Assembly (NCBI RefSeq): GCF_000353285.1
Contig: NZ_KB731325.1
Coordinates: 262,381 to 326,380 of the forward strand
Length of the DNA stretch: 64,000 nt
Origin: Leptolyngbya boryana PCC 6306
GTDB taxonomy: Bacteria; Cyanobacteriota; Cyanobacteriia; Leptolyngbyales; Leptolyngbyaceae
Direction of reading: 5' to 3'
Shown: positions 54,576 through 64,000 of the stretch, piece by piece
How positions within the stretch are numbered: position 1 is the first letter of the stretch
Layout of the letters: each line of letters opens with the position of its first letter
Made by a program: the position numbers and the translations under genes
The notes under the pieces: model-generated
Seen by the model: only the letters and a program-made list of their open reading frames with translations
Database searches by the model: none
Told to the model about the DNA's origin: nothing

Positions 54576-55301
54576 ATGCCGTCTAATTTTCAGCCTCAAG
54601 AACAGACGTTTGTGTTGGCTCCAAGTTCAGATCAGCCACTCAACCCTGCACTCGTTAATGAAGAATTCTGCCGCTACAGTGGCGTGATTCCAATGGACTG
54701 GGAACTAGCGCGAGATCCCATCTACACCCCTCAACTGGTTCAACTCGCTTACCAAAATAACATTACGATTACAGCCCAACCAAATCGCATCTTGTTCACG
54801 GAAATGACCGCGAATAAAGAGAAAGGAGAGTATCGCGCGGCTCAGTTAGTTCGTCGGTTTGCAGAGGCTCTGCCGAATTTGAAGGTGCAAGCGTTTGGGT
54901 TTAATCCATTGGGACATGCTCAACTTGGTGACACAAAAGAAGATGTGCGAGACTATCTCAACCAAACGCTCCTTTCACCTGGAGCATGGCAAAATGTTGG
55001 GATAGAACCTGTCCGTCCCCAAATCAGCTTAGCTTATACCTTGGAAGAAAGAAGACAACTGAACCTAACAATCAGTGAAGCAAGTCTAAGAAGTGATGCT
55101 GTGGTTTTCACCCCTGTCGTGGTCTTTTCAGGAAATTTTAGCTACACCATTGAAGGTGAAGCCGCAGAAGCGTGTCGAGCATCGATGCTGAGAGCGTTGG
55201 ATCGCGCTCAAGAAGATTTGGACTTCTTTATCAACCTGATCAATGAGAAATTTCTAGCTGTTACATCTGTTGCACCTGCATTAATTCCCGCATTTGCTTA
55301 G
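54576..55301 (+). CDS. Unknown cytoplasmic protein, 241 aa
   Basis: Not recognised. No signal peptide or membrane span. It opens NFQPQEQTFVLAPSSDQPLN, has a segment ITITAQPNRILFTEM that looks like a beta-sheet region, and a helical end RASMLRALDRAQEDLDFFIN. The ATG at 54576 is preferred; an in-frame ATG at 54510 would add 22 residues unlike the rest. It is the gene immediately before the giant surface protein, 248 bp away on the same strand. Nothing in the sequence ties their functions. Confidence 0.7.
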   Translation: MPSNFQPQEQTFVLAPSSDQPLNPALVNEEFCRYSGVIPMDWELARDPIYTPQLVQLAYQNNITITAQPNRILFTEMTANKEKGEYRAAQLVRRFAEALPNLKVQAFGFNPLGHAQLGDTKEDVRDYLNQTLLSPGAWQNVGIEPVRPQISLAYTLEERRQLNLTISEASLRSDAVVFTPVVVFSGNFSYTIEGEAAEACRASMLRALDRAQEDLDFFINLINEKFLAVTSVAPALIPAFA

Positions 55302-55549
55302 TTCATTTCTTATCCTAATTGTGGTGGAAGCTGATTGTCATCCAGCTAGTAAACTCGCGCTTCCTCCCAACAAGTTCTTTCTATGCTGATTGCTCTTGCT
55401 GAGATTGGTATAACTGCGATCCAACTTCTGCACTTATCGTGTGCAGAACATTGAGGAGCGCAGCCATTTTGATCATGAGCATCTAGTTGCGCTGATTCTT
55501 CTCAGAATCAGCATATCCTCTTGCACACATTCACCTCTTGCATATCGTT

Positions 55550-58500
55550 ATGAGTTCGTCGGATCAAATTCTGGGCCAAAACAGCCAAGATGTTTTTGCG
55601 AAGCCCTTTCTGCAAGAAGCATCTCTGCTCAACAGCGTGGCGAGCTTAGGCATTCAGTCTAATCAGCCGAATAACAGTTTGGCAGCCCCGACTCCGACCC
55701 TCACCCCGATTACGCCTGCTCCCGCAGATGTCATCATCGGGAAAAATATGACTCCCGATTGGTTTCTTCCACCCCTTGCTAGTCAGACCGCAGCAACTGT
55801 TCCCATTGGAAATAGTAATACGATCGATCCCTTAACCGGAAATCGTTCTAGTGCAACTTTGGCCACCACAACTACTCCTACTCCATTGCCAACCTTCTCC
55901 ATCATTGCTGAAGGCAGAGTCACTGTGAATGGAAATAGTGACTTTGATGGGGTCGCGAATGATTTGACCGACGATGTTTTCATTTATGCAGGGAACGGTT
56001 TCAACCTCAATGGCAACACAGACCTTGCAACGCAACGAGATGCAAGTGGCAATATCATCGTCGATAGCCAGGGTAGATCTGTCTTACGTCCCTATGCTGT
56101 AAGTGTTGGACCGAATGCGGGAAGTAGCAGCGTCAATGGTTTGAATCGCTATGCAGGTTTAATTCCACCGCCAGTCGCGCCGCGCCAAACGGTTGCTGTT
56201 CCCGTTTATGCCGATTTGCGTCAGCAAGAACTCGATCGTCGAATTCCAACCGGCACAACAACCGTAACCTTTGATGCCAAGCAGAATTCGCTCAAGAATG
56301 CTCAAGATTGGAACCGTCTATTTCCAACTAGCGGAACTGCAACTCAACCGCGTGTTGTTCGAGTCGTGAATGGCAGCTTGAACATCCCAAATAATGTCAT
56401 CTTCAGCAATATGGTGATTATTGTTGAGAATGGCAACATTACGATGGGGAATAACCAGTCCCTTGATAATGTTGCTCTCGTTGCCAATGCGGGAACGATC
56501 GACTTAAGCAACATTCAAGCCAAAAACCTCGCTGCATTTGCTTCGGGTGGAATCAGCACGAACGGAGGTGCACGTTTTGATGGAACGACACTGCTCGTCA
56601 ATAATAGCGGTGATATTACCTTCAATAGTGCAACGAAAACTTTTGATGCAACCCAAAATCTAAGAGTCATCAGCCAAGGCAATATTCTCTACAATGGCGC
56701 GACTAATACTCGTGGTAACTTCGTTGCGGCTCAGAGCTTTACGTTTAATGGTACGTCTTCGCTCTATGGCTCGATTCAAGCCAAAGGAGATATTACCTTT
56801 AATGGTCGCTCCAGTGTGGTCGCGATCGACCAAATTGCTCCTACCATCACCGCACGGTTAGAGCGAGATACTGCGCCGAGTGGCACCACGAATACAGACC
56901 GCCTCACCTTTGATGCCACGATCGTCGGTCAAGTTACAGACAACATCGCGATCGCGCAATTCAAAGCCGGAATCGATGCAATGTCTTCAGCCAACTTTGT
57001 CAACATCCTGCCGCAGCGTCAAGCGGATGGCACATTCCGCTTAACCCGATCGCAACTAGAGCAAATCAACGGCGGCACTCTCGTTGATGGAGTACATACC
57101 TTAAAGCTCCAAGCGATCGACCAAGCCGGAAATGCGTCTGCCATTTTTGAGCTAACGTTTACGCTCGACACAAAAGCTCCAACCATTTCGAGCCCAGATT
57201 TAATTACTGCAAGCGATAGTGGACGCAGTAACACGGACAACCTGACGAATACGAGCCGTCCTACATTGGAAGGAACGGCAGAAGCAGGCGCGATCGTTCG
57301 GCTCTACCAGAACAATCAACTGATCGGGCAAGCGATCTCGACCGAGACGGGAGCTTGGGCGTTTCAAGTTGCGCCTCTAGCTGATGGACAGTACAGCTTT
57401 ACGACGACAGCTGAGGATGCAGCCGGAAATGTCAGCTTGCCTTCGGCTCCATTGCTCGTGACGATCGATACGAAAGTCGATGCCCCGATCAATCTAGACC
57501 TCATTCCTCCGAGCGATAGCGGGCAAAGCGACCGGGATGACATCACCAATCAAACCTCGCCGATTATTGCAGGACAAGCGGAAACAGGCACGATCGTCAA
57601 ACTCTATCGTGAAACGGTTCTGATTGGCGAAACGACAACTGATGCGAATGGGCGTTGGCAAGTGGCGACGACTGCTCTGAGCAATGGCACGCATCGTTTA
57701 ACCGCGACCGCAACCGATGCCGCTGGAAATGTGAGTTCACCATCAAGTCCATTAACAATCGTCGTCGATGCAGTACAGCCGACTTTAAGCTTAACGACTT
57801 CTACGACAACTCCAATTACCCAAGTCTCGAAGTTAACTGGAAGTCTCGATGGAACCGGAAGTGCAATCGCATCTGCAACCTATTTCTTTGACGGTGGAGT
57901 TGAACGATCAATTGTTCTCGATGCAGCGGGACGATTTGATCAAGCCTTTGATCTGACGGGAATCGCGAACGGCAATCGCATTCTCACGATCATCACCACG
58001 GATGTGGCAGGCAATGTTCGCACCACTCAGTTGAATGTCGTTGTGGCAGTGGATAAAGAAGCACCAATCATCACGGCTAAATTGGTGCGTGATACTGCAC
58101 CCGATAATCAAACGAACCAAGATGTGATCACGTTTGATCCGACGATTTTTGGAACCGTTCGGGATGCCAATCCGATTGTTGAGTTTCAAGCTCGATTTAG
58201 CAACACTGCACCGTGGGTCAATATTTTGGCGCAGCGACAAGCGGATGGCAGTTTTACCCTGACTCGAAGCCAATTAAATTTAATTTATGGTGCTGCGGTT
58301 CCCGATGGCACTTACACGCTGCAACTTCAAGCAAAAGATGAATTTGGCAATGTCAGTCTGTTCGGATTGGGATTCACGCTTGATACGATCGTCGAAGCGC
58401 CGCAAAATCTGCAACTGACCGCTAGCAGCGATACGGGAACGAGTGGCAGTGATCGAATTACACGGATTGCAACGCCAACCATTACCGGACGTGCAGAACC

Positions 58501-61500
58501 AAACGCACGAGTGCAATTATTTGAGGGCACAACGCTCGTAGGTCAAACGACTGCAACCGAGCAAGGAACCTGGCAGATGACGACAATCGCACTGTCTAAC
58601 GGCGTTCATACTTTGAGCGCGATCGCAACGGATATTGCTGGGAATGTCAGTGTTCCATCGCAGGCGTTTGTCGTAACCGTGGATGCGGTTCTACCAACCC
58701 TGATCTTGAATCAAGCGATCGATGTTGCACCGTTAACCGATGGCGCGAGATTGAGCGGCATCATCAATGGCACGGGTTCTGCGATCGCACAAATTCTGTA
58801 CCGCTGGACAAATGGACAACCGGTCTCGATCAATGCAGATGCAGATGGAGCCTTTGATCAGGAGTTAGATTTTGCAGGCATTGGTAATGGATTGCAAACC
58901 CTGACAATCGTAGCGGTCGATGTGGCAGGCAATATCAGTACGCAGACGTTCAATGTCACCGTTGCCCTAGATACTGATGCACCGCTAGGAACGGCAACTT
59001 TGCTGAATGACACAGCAATGGGTGGAACGACAAATACCGATCGCATTACGAGTGATCCAACGATTACCGGCACGGTGCTCGATGCGAACCAGATTGTAGC
59101 ATTCCGAGCGAGTGTGAATGATGCGAATCCGACCGTTAATGTGTTGGCTGCGGTGGATGCACAAGGACGTTTCATGCTCGATCGCGCTCGGCTAGAGCAA
59201 ATTCTAGGGAGTACTCTCTCTGACGGGACACAAACCGTTTATCTTCAAGCGGTAGACCAATACAACAATGTCTCCCAAATTTTCGAGGTCAGTTTTGTTC
59301 TCGATACGTCATTGGCATTGTCCGTAACGCTTGATCCCGCGTTTGATTCTGCTCCCGTTGGAGATAGTCAAACAATTTCTTCTGTAGTGAGTTTGTCAGG
59401 TCAGGTAGAAGCAGGCGCGATCGTCAAATTAGTGCAAACTGGAGCAACTGCGATCGCGGATGTGAATGGACGCTTTGTGTTTGAGAATGTAGCGCTGGCA
59501 TTGGGAGATAATGCGTTTACGTTCGAGGCTGAAGATATTGCAGGCAATCGAGCAACCACGCCACTGATTGTCAAGCGTTTAGGTTCAAATCAAGCGCCGA
59601 CGGATATCTTACTTAGCAGCAATACAATTCCTGAGAACAGTGCGGCGGGTGTTTTAGTTGGAACGCTGAGTACGATCGACCCAGATGCAGGCGATCAGCA
59701 CCAATACACGTTGGTGGATAACTCGAACGGACGATTCCAACTGATTGGTAATGAACTGAGAGTTGCACCTGGAGCAATTCTCGATTACGAGGCTGCAACG
59801 AGTTATACCGTCAAGGTTCGCACAACCGATAATGGCAAGCCGAATCTGTTCTTCGATAAGGTGCTGACGATTCGACTGAGTGACATTAATGAGCGTCCTG
59901 TCTTTACCAGTACACCGATTATTAATGCAGAAGCAGGAAAACTTTACAGCTACACGATTACGACAGTTGATCCTGAGAATGGCGATCGTGTGATTGCTGC
60001 AAAAAATCTGCCCAGTTGGTTGACGTTAACCGATAACGGCAATGGTACAGCAACCTTGACTGGAACCCCTTCTAGCAATCAGACCGGACTCTATGCAGTT
60101 AATCTAACCGTGACTGATGCAGGTGGTTTAACTTCTACGCAAATCTACTTGCTTGGGGTTGATGTGGTACTGCGCGAGGGGACAAACTTCCGCACCTCAC
60201 AATCCGTCTCTTTCACCGTGGATCGTCCGACACTGCTCAAATTTACGATCGATCCCAGTTTTGATACGACACAAGATTTCGTCAATGACGCATTTGAAGT
60301 CGCATTGGTGGATGCAAAAGGTCGATCGCTTGTACCCGCAATGGCAGTTGATCGTGAAGTGTTCTTCAACTGGACCGAGGGCGAATCAGTTGCACTCGGT
60401 TCTGGAGCAACCTATGACAGTGTCACGAAGACTGTCATCCTAAATCTGACTGGGGTTCCGAAGAATACAGAGGCAACACTCGTCTTCCGACTGATAAATA
60501 ATGACCAGGATACGGCGACTGAGATACGGATTCGCGATCTGCAATTGATCGATGCCCCGGCGAATACTTTGCCCCCTGTGATTGGCTACAGCGGAGCGAC
60601 AAATCTGCTCTCGCCTGTATTGCCAAACTTCAATGTGATGGAAGATGTGTCGTCGAGCATGGCGATTCAATATGATCAAACGTCCTTTGACTCAGCGAAG
60701 AAGTTGCTGTACACGACTATAGCTGTCAAGAATAACGGAACTTATAGTGTTGATGTTCCGCTACTCGTTGCTGTGTCACGTTTAAGCGATCCTTCAGTAC
60801 TGGTGAGAAATCCAGATGGCTATACGCCAGAAGGACTGCCTTACTACGATTTCAGTCACCTGGTGGCAGATGGTAAATTTGATCCATCTGAATTGTCGGG
60901 AGATCGTAGTTTGGTCTTCTACAACCCGAACGGCGTACAGTTTATCTATGAACTGGTCGTTCTGGCACAACTGAATCGAGCGCCGAAGATTACATCTCAA
61001 CCTGTTGCTGAAGTCGTTGCCGGAAATCCTTACACCTACCAAATCAAAGCAACTGATCCGAATCAAGATGTTTTGATCTATTCCCTCAAAGTTGCACCAG
61101 ACGGAATGACCATTAATTCACAAACCGGAGTCATTACTTGGGCAACCACAGCGTCATCTGTTGGGAATCAGTCCGTTATGGTCGAAGTAAGCGATGGAAG
61201 AGGTGGAAAAACGACGCAAGTCTACACACTTTCGGTCTTACAGTTTCCATCTAATCGCCCACCGCAATTCACATCAACGCCAACAGTTGATGCCTATGTC
61301 GGTCAAAACTATCAATATGATGCTCAGGCAAAAGACCCAGACCAGGACAATCCGTTGATCTACAGTTTGGTTTCGGGTCCAGATGGAATGTCGATCGACG
61401 CGCTGACTGGCAGAATCAGTTGGAAGCCGCCCGCTGCTCTTGTTCTTGGCGATACGGTACTGAGCACGATTAATGCTGCAGGTCAGATTGATGAATTTAC

Positions 61501-64000
61501 GTTTACAGGTGTAGCTGGACAACGGCTCTACATTGATCCATTGCGGTTCTCAGGTAACGCTTCTGATTGGCAGATTGAAGTTTATAGTCCCAGCAATCGA
61601 AGAGTTTTGAGCGTCACAACTCTTGCTGAAAATCAACTGCTAGCCCTAACGGAGGCTGGAAATTATCGGGTTCGAGTGAGCCAACGCTACGGTAATACTG
61701 GTAGCTATGGATTTAGCATCATTGATATTGTTCAAACGCCAGTCCTTGTCCCAGAGAAGGTTGTGCAAGGAAAATTGACCCCTGGTTCAGAAGACGATTT
61801 ATTCCGCTTCACCGGACGTAAAGGGCAAAGAGTCTTCATTGACAAGCTCACAAATAACGGTAGCTTAGACTGGGTGCTATATAACAGCAATAACCAGTAC
61901 ATTACCTATTCAGGTTTTAGTGACTTGGAAATGATTCTTCCTGCAGACGGTGAGTATTTACTTGCCTTACGTGGGCAAGCGGGCTTTAGTGCTGTAGTAG
62001 ACTATTCCTTCATGCTAGTTATGCCTGATATTGTCAGTCGCCCTATGGCTACTGGGGCCTTAGTCACGAGCGAAATTGCCAAAAAAGGTGAGCAGGATAT
62101 TTATACTTTTGAAGGCAAAGCTGGTCAACAGCTTTATCTAGATGCAATTAGCGGTTCCTCAATGCAGGTAAGCATTCTTGATCCTTTTGGGCGGCAACTG
62201 ACCTCTAAATATTTTCCTACTGATCTCTCTCCCGATCAAGACTTAGTGCTAGGAATGGATGGACTCTACCAAGTTGTAGTGGATGGTTATCTTGAAGGCA
62301 TTGGAGCCTACCAGTTCCGACTGCTGGATCGCTCTCAAGCAGAAGAAATTCAAACAGATACTGACATCAGAGGTACATTTGATCGAACTGGAACTGAAGT
62401 CAAATCCTATCGTTTCAGCTTGAGCGATCGCCAATATACTTTCTTTGATGGGCTAGGCGGTAGTGGTGGATGGACACTCTTCAACGCTAGTGGACGACCC
62501 GTAGCGACCGGAAGAACCGATAATATTCGAGAGTTGTATCTAGAAAGTGGCGATTACTGGCTAATTATCCAGGGAGAAGGCTCTGGGCAGTTCAATTATG
62601 GCTTAAGAGTAATCACGCCAGAAATTGCACCACCTCAAAGCATTCAACTTGGAGAAACAGTAAAAGGTGCCATCCTTGAAAAGGGTGAGCAAGATAACTA
62701 TACGTTTGTTGGACAAGCTGGACAACAACTCTTTTTCGATGTTCCTCAATCCAACCCAGTTACGGTTACAATCTATGACCCCGCAGGTCGCGGAATTTTC
62801 GTTCGTTACTCTTCTGATAGTCCATCTCCAATTGTTTTGAACACAAGCGGAACCTATCGGGTTGAGGTTGATGGATACGAGAGAGCCACAGGTAATTACA
62901 CGTTCCGTTTACTTAATAAAGCCGCTGCGATTCCTATTTCATTCGATCAGACTACTGTCCAAAATTTTGAAAGTGCTGGATTGCAAGATTCCTACCGTTT
63001 CACGATTTCAGAACGCCAATATGTATTCCTTGATGGAGTTGCTGGCGTTGGCTCTTGGCAGCTGTACGGTCCTTCCGGCAACAGAATCGATGGAAGAGAG
63101 TTGCTCACCAACTGGGAAGGATATTTAGAACCTGGTGAGTACTGGCTATTGACTCAGGGAAATAGCAACTCTTCTTTGGGATACCAATTTCAATTAATCA
63201 CACCTGAATTTGCACCCGCTCAACCTAAACTCTGGCAAGACACGATTACAGGTACAATCTCGAAAAAAGGAGAAAGAGACGCTTACACTTTTCAAGGAAC
63301 TGTAGGACAGCAATTATTTTTGGATGTTTTGCAATTCAATGCAACCATATTCGTAGAAATCTTTGACCCAATGGATCGATCTCTGGGTCAGTTTAGTTTG
63401 AATCACGACCAAGGGCTATCTTACAATTCTCAAGGGCTATCTTTCTCTGCTTTGCCGCTTTCAGGGACTTATCGCGTGGTGGTTGATGGAGAAGGGGAGG
63501 GAGTTGGAAACTACAGTTTCCGATTTCTGCAGAGGCAAGATGCAACTTTAGTGAATATTAACAGTTCAATTCCAGGCTCCTTTGATGCGACGGCTTCACC
63601 TAATGCGTATCGCTTTACGCTCGATTCCAATCGGAAGATTCTGATTCAGAGAGAGTCCGGTGAGGGAGTTTGGGAGTTGTACAGTCCAAACGGTAGGCGT
63701 CTAACGACCCAATCACTCAGCTCTAGTACAATGCAAGATCTAGTTGCAGGTGAATACTGGATTATTGTCCAGAAATCTGGTAGCACAAGCAACTATACAT
63801 TCCGAATTCAAGATCTAGGAGATGGAACGGTTGCAACACCTTCAGGTAGCCGAGTGACATTCGGTACTCCTGTTAATGGCTCTATTACATCAAGCACTCC
63901 AGTTCAAACATTTCGTTTTGATGGAACAGTTGGACAGCAGATCTGTCTAGATATGATCGAGGGAACTCCTCGTCAAAGGATCGCAATTTTTGACCCTGCT
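55550..64000 (+). CDS. Giant modular surface/adhesin-like protein (partial, 3' end outside)
   Basis: Open from the ATG at 55550 to the window edge: 2,817 codons without a stop. There is no N-terminal signal peptide, so C-terminal type I secretion is a reasonable guess. Residues 1-120 are Pro/Thr-rich. About 280-425 resembles a beta-helix (NGNITMGNNQSLDNVALVA). From about 427 to 1,345 come tandem Ig-like domains ending in AGNVS-type turns. A cadherin-like domain follows (IPENSAAGVLVGTL, then LDYEAATSYTVKV) near 1,346-1,449. Then come putative-Ig domains (YTYQIKATDPNQDV; YQYDAQAKDPDQD). From about 1,960 to the end are at least nine PPC-like beta domains of two alternating types. It is likely a cell-surface or matrix protein. 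No Shine-Dalgarno supports the start, so an earlier one is possible. Confidence 0.88.
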   Translation, partial: MSSSDQILGQNSQDVFAKPFLQEASLLNSVASLGIQSNQPNNSLAAPTPTLTPITPAPADVIIGKNMTPDWFLPPLASQTAATVPIGNSNTIDPLTGNRSSATLATTTTPTPLPTFSIIAEGRVTVNGNSDFDGVANDLTDDVFIYAGNGFNLNGNTDLATQRDASGNIIVDSQGRSVLRPYAVSVGPNAGSSSVNGLNRYAGLIPPPVAPRQTVAVPVYADLRQQELDRRIPTGTTTVTFDAKQNSLKNAQDWNRLFPTSGTATQPRVVRVVNGSLNIPNNVIFSNMVIIVENGNITMGNNQSLDNVALVANAGTIDLSNIQAKNLAAFASGGISTNGGARFDGTTLLVNNSGDITFNSATKTFDATQNLRVISQGNILYNGATNTRGNFVAAQSFTFNGTSSLYGSIQAKGDITFNGRSSVVAIDQIAPTITARLERDTAPSGTTNTDRLTFDATIVGQVTDNIAIAQFKAGIDAMSSANFVNILPQRQADGTFRLTRSQLEQINGGTLVDGVHTLKLQAIDQAGNASAIFELTFTLDTKAPTISSPDLITASDSGRSNTDNLTNTSRPTLEGTAEAGAIVRLYQNNQLIGQAISTETGAWAFQVAPLADGQYSFTTTAEDAAGNVSLPSAPLLVTIDTKVDAPINLDLIPPSDSGQSDRDDITNQTSPIIAGQAETGTIVKLYRETVLIGETTTDANGRWQVATTALSNGTHRLTATATDAAGNVSSPSSPLTIVVDAVQPTLSLTTSTTTPITQVSKLTGSLDGTGSAIASATYFFDGGVERSIVLDAAGRFDQAFDLTGIANGNRILTIITTDVAGNVRTTQLNVVVAVDKEAPIITAKLVRDTAPDNQTNQDVITFDPTIFGTVRDANPIVEFQARFSNTAPWVNILAQRQADGSFTLTRSQLNLIYGAAVPDGTYTLQLQAKDEFGNVSLFGLGFTLDTIVEAPQNLQLTASSDTGTSGSDRITRIATPTITGRAEPNARVQLFEGTTLVGQTTATEQGTWQMTTIALSNGVHTLSAIATDIAGNVSVPSQAFVVTVDAVLPTLILNQAIDVAPLTDGARLSGIINGTGSAIAQILYRWTNGQPVSINADADGAFDQELDFAGIGNGLQTLTIVAVDVAGNISTQTFNVTVALDTDAPLGTATLLNDTAMGGTTNTDRITSDPTITGTVLDANQIVAFRASVNDANPTVNVLAAVDAQGRFMLDRARLEQILGSTLSDGTQTVYLQAVDQYNNVSQIFEVSFVLDTSLALSVTLDPAFDSAPVGDSQTISSVVSLSGQVEAGAIVKLVQTGATAIADVNGRFVFENVALALGDNAFTFEAEDIAGNRATTPLIVKRLGSNQAPTDILLSSNTIPENSAAGVLVGTLSTIDPDAGDQHQYTLVDNSNGRFQLIGNELRVAPGAILDYEAATSYTVKVRTTDNGKPNLFFDKVLTIRLSDINERPVFTSTPIINAEAGKLYSYTITTVDPENGDRVIAAKNLPSWLTLTDNGNGTATLTGTPSSNQTGLYAVNLTVTDAGGLTSTQIYLLGVDVVLREGTNFRTSQSVSFTVDRPTLLKFTIDPSFDTTQDFVNDAFEVALVDAKGRSLVPAMAVDREVFFNWTEGESVALGSGATYDSVTKTVILNLTGVPKNTEATLVFRLINNDQDTATEIRIRDLQLIDAPANTLPPVIGYSGATNLLSPVLPNFNVMEDVSSSMAIQYDQTSFDSAKKLLYTTIAVKNNGTYSVDVPLLVAVSRLSDPSVLVRNPDGYTPEGLPYYDFSHLVADGKFDPSELSGDRSLVFYNPNGVQFIYELVVLAQLNRAPKITSQPVAEVVAGNPYTYQIKATDPNQDVLIYSLKVAPDGMTINSQTGVITWATTASSVGNQSVMVEVSDGRGGKTTQVYTLSVLQFPSNRPPQFTSTPTVDAYVGQNYQYDAQAKDPDQDNPLIYSLVSGPDGMSIDALTGRISWKPPAALVLGDTVLSTINAAGQIDEFTFTGVAGQRLYIDPLRFSGNASDWQIEVYSPSNRRVLSVTTLAENQLLALTEAGNYRVRVSQRYGNTGSYGFSIIDIVQTPVLVPEKVVQGKLTPGSEDDLFRFTGRKGQRVFIDKLTNNGSLDWVLYNSNNQYITYSGFSDLEMILPADGEYLLALRGQAGFSAVVDYSFMLVMPDIVSRPMATGALVTSEIAKKGEQDIYTFEGKAGQQLYLDAISGSSMQVSILDPFGRQLTSKYFPTDLSPDQDLVLGMDGLYQVVVDGYLEGIGAYQFRLLDRSQAEEIQTDTDIRGTFDRTGTEVKSYRFSLSDRQYTFFDGLGGSGGWTLFNASGRPVATGRTDNIRELYLESGDYWLIIQGEGSGQFNYGLRVITPEIAPPQSIQLGETVKGAILEKGEQDNYTFVGQAGQQLFFDVPQSNPVTVTIYDPAGRGIFVRYSSDSPSPIVLNTSGTYRVEVDGYERATGNYTFRLLNKAAAIPISFDQTTVQNFESAGLQDSYRFTISERQYVFLDGVAGVGSWQLYGPSGNRIDGRELLTNWEGYLEPGEYWLLTQGNSNSSLGYQFQLITPEFAPAQPKLWQDTITGTISKKGERDAYTFQGTVGQQLFLDVLQFNATIFVEIFDPMDRSLGQFSLNHDQGLSYNSQGLSFSALPLSGTYRVVVDGEGEGVGNYSFRFLQRQDATLVNINSSIPGSFDATASPNAYRFTLDSNRKILIQRESGEGVWELYSPNGRRLTTQSLSSSTMQDLVAGEYWIIVQKSGSTSNYTFRIQDLGDGTVATPSGSRVTFGTPVNGSITSSTPVQTFRFDGTVGQQICLDMIEGTPRQRIAIFDPA

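Noticed and set aside
1-64000. tRNA, rRNA or CRISPR arrays
   Set aside because: None was recognised on reading both strands; a tRNA scan would be needed to exclude a divergent tRNA.

Overview
The window comes from a cyanobacterium, probably a filamentous one. The palindrome GCGATCGC (the cyanobacterial HIP1 sequence) recurs, the TonB receptor carries the AMIN domain typical of cyanobacterial siderophore receptors, and the right edge is a giant modular surface protein. The species cannot be fixed from the sequence alone.

1-25,500: a (+) strand siderophore-type NRPS operon. The tail of an upstream synthetase is followed by C-A-NMT-PCP-C, a free TauD-like hydroxylase, C*-A-PCP, C-A-PCP-C-TauD, C*-A-PCP-TE, a type II thioesterase, an exported PvdQ-like Ntn acylase and a TonB-dependent receptor. 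C* is a condensation-like domain in which the catalytic HHxxxD has become PALCxD. Reading the adenylation pockets by eye gives N-methyl-Ala/Gly, Asx, Gly, Asp, with a hydroxylase next to each Asx/Asp module. This fits a beta-hydroxyaspartate peptide siderophore of the kind known from cyanobacteria (cyanochelins), with its uptake receptor alongside.

25,500-33,000: a pile of mobile DNA. It holds a tyrosine-recombinase fragment, an ISL3-family element nested in the end of an IS21-family element, a transposase remnant, a 122-bp MITE-like palindrome, a broken F420-reductase-like gene and an IS6-family element.

33,000-42,500: plasmid- or island-like functions. A three-gene tyrosine-recombinase operon, an Uma2-family protein, an intact IS4-family element with target duplications, a decayed OLD-type ATPase/TOPRIM nuclease, a small unknown gene and a parA-parB pair. 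Three exact copies of one 22-bp near-palindrome lie beside the recombinase and upstream of parA. They are the best candidates for centromere, operator or recombination sites.

42,500-51,700: a decaying defence island. An aldo/keto reductase, an HNH nuclease and a SNF2 helicase are inactivated by in-frame stops (mostly TAG). mcrB has a premature stop 33 codons before its natural end, while mcrC looks intact. Next comes a convergent pair of genes for glycine-rich membrane proteins of unknown function.

51,700-64,000: a small secreted protein, a zinc-ribbon pseudokinase, an unknown 241-aa protein and the first 2,817 codons of a giant adhesin-like protein (Ig-like, cadherin-like and two alternating PPC-like repeat types) that runs off the window.
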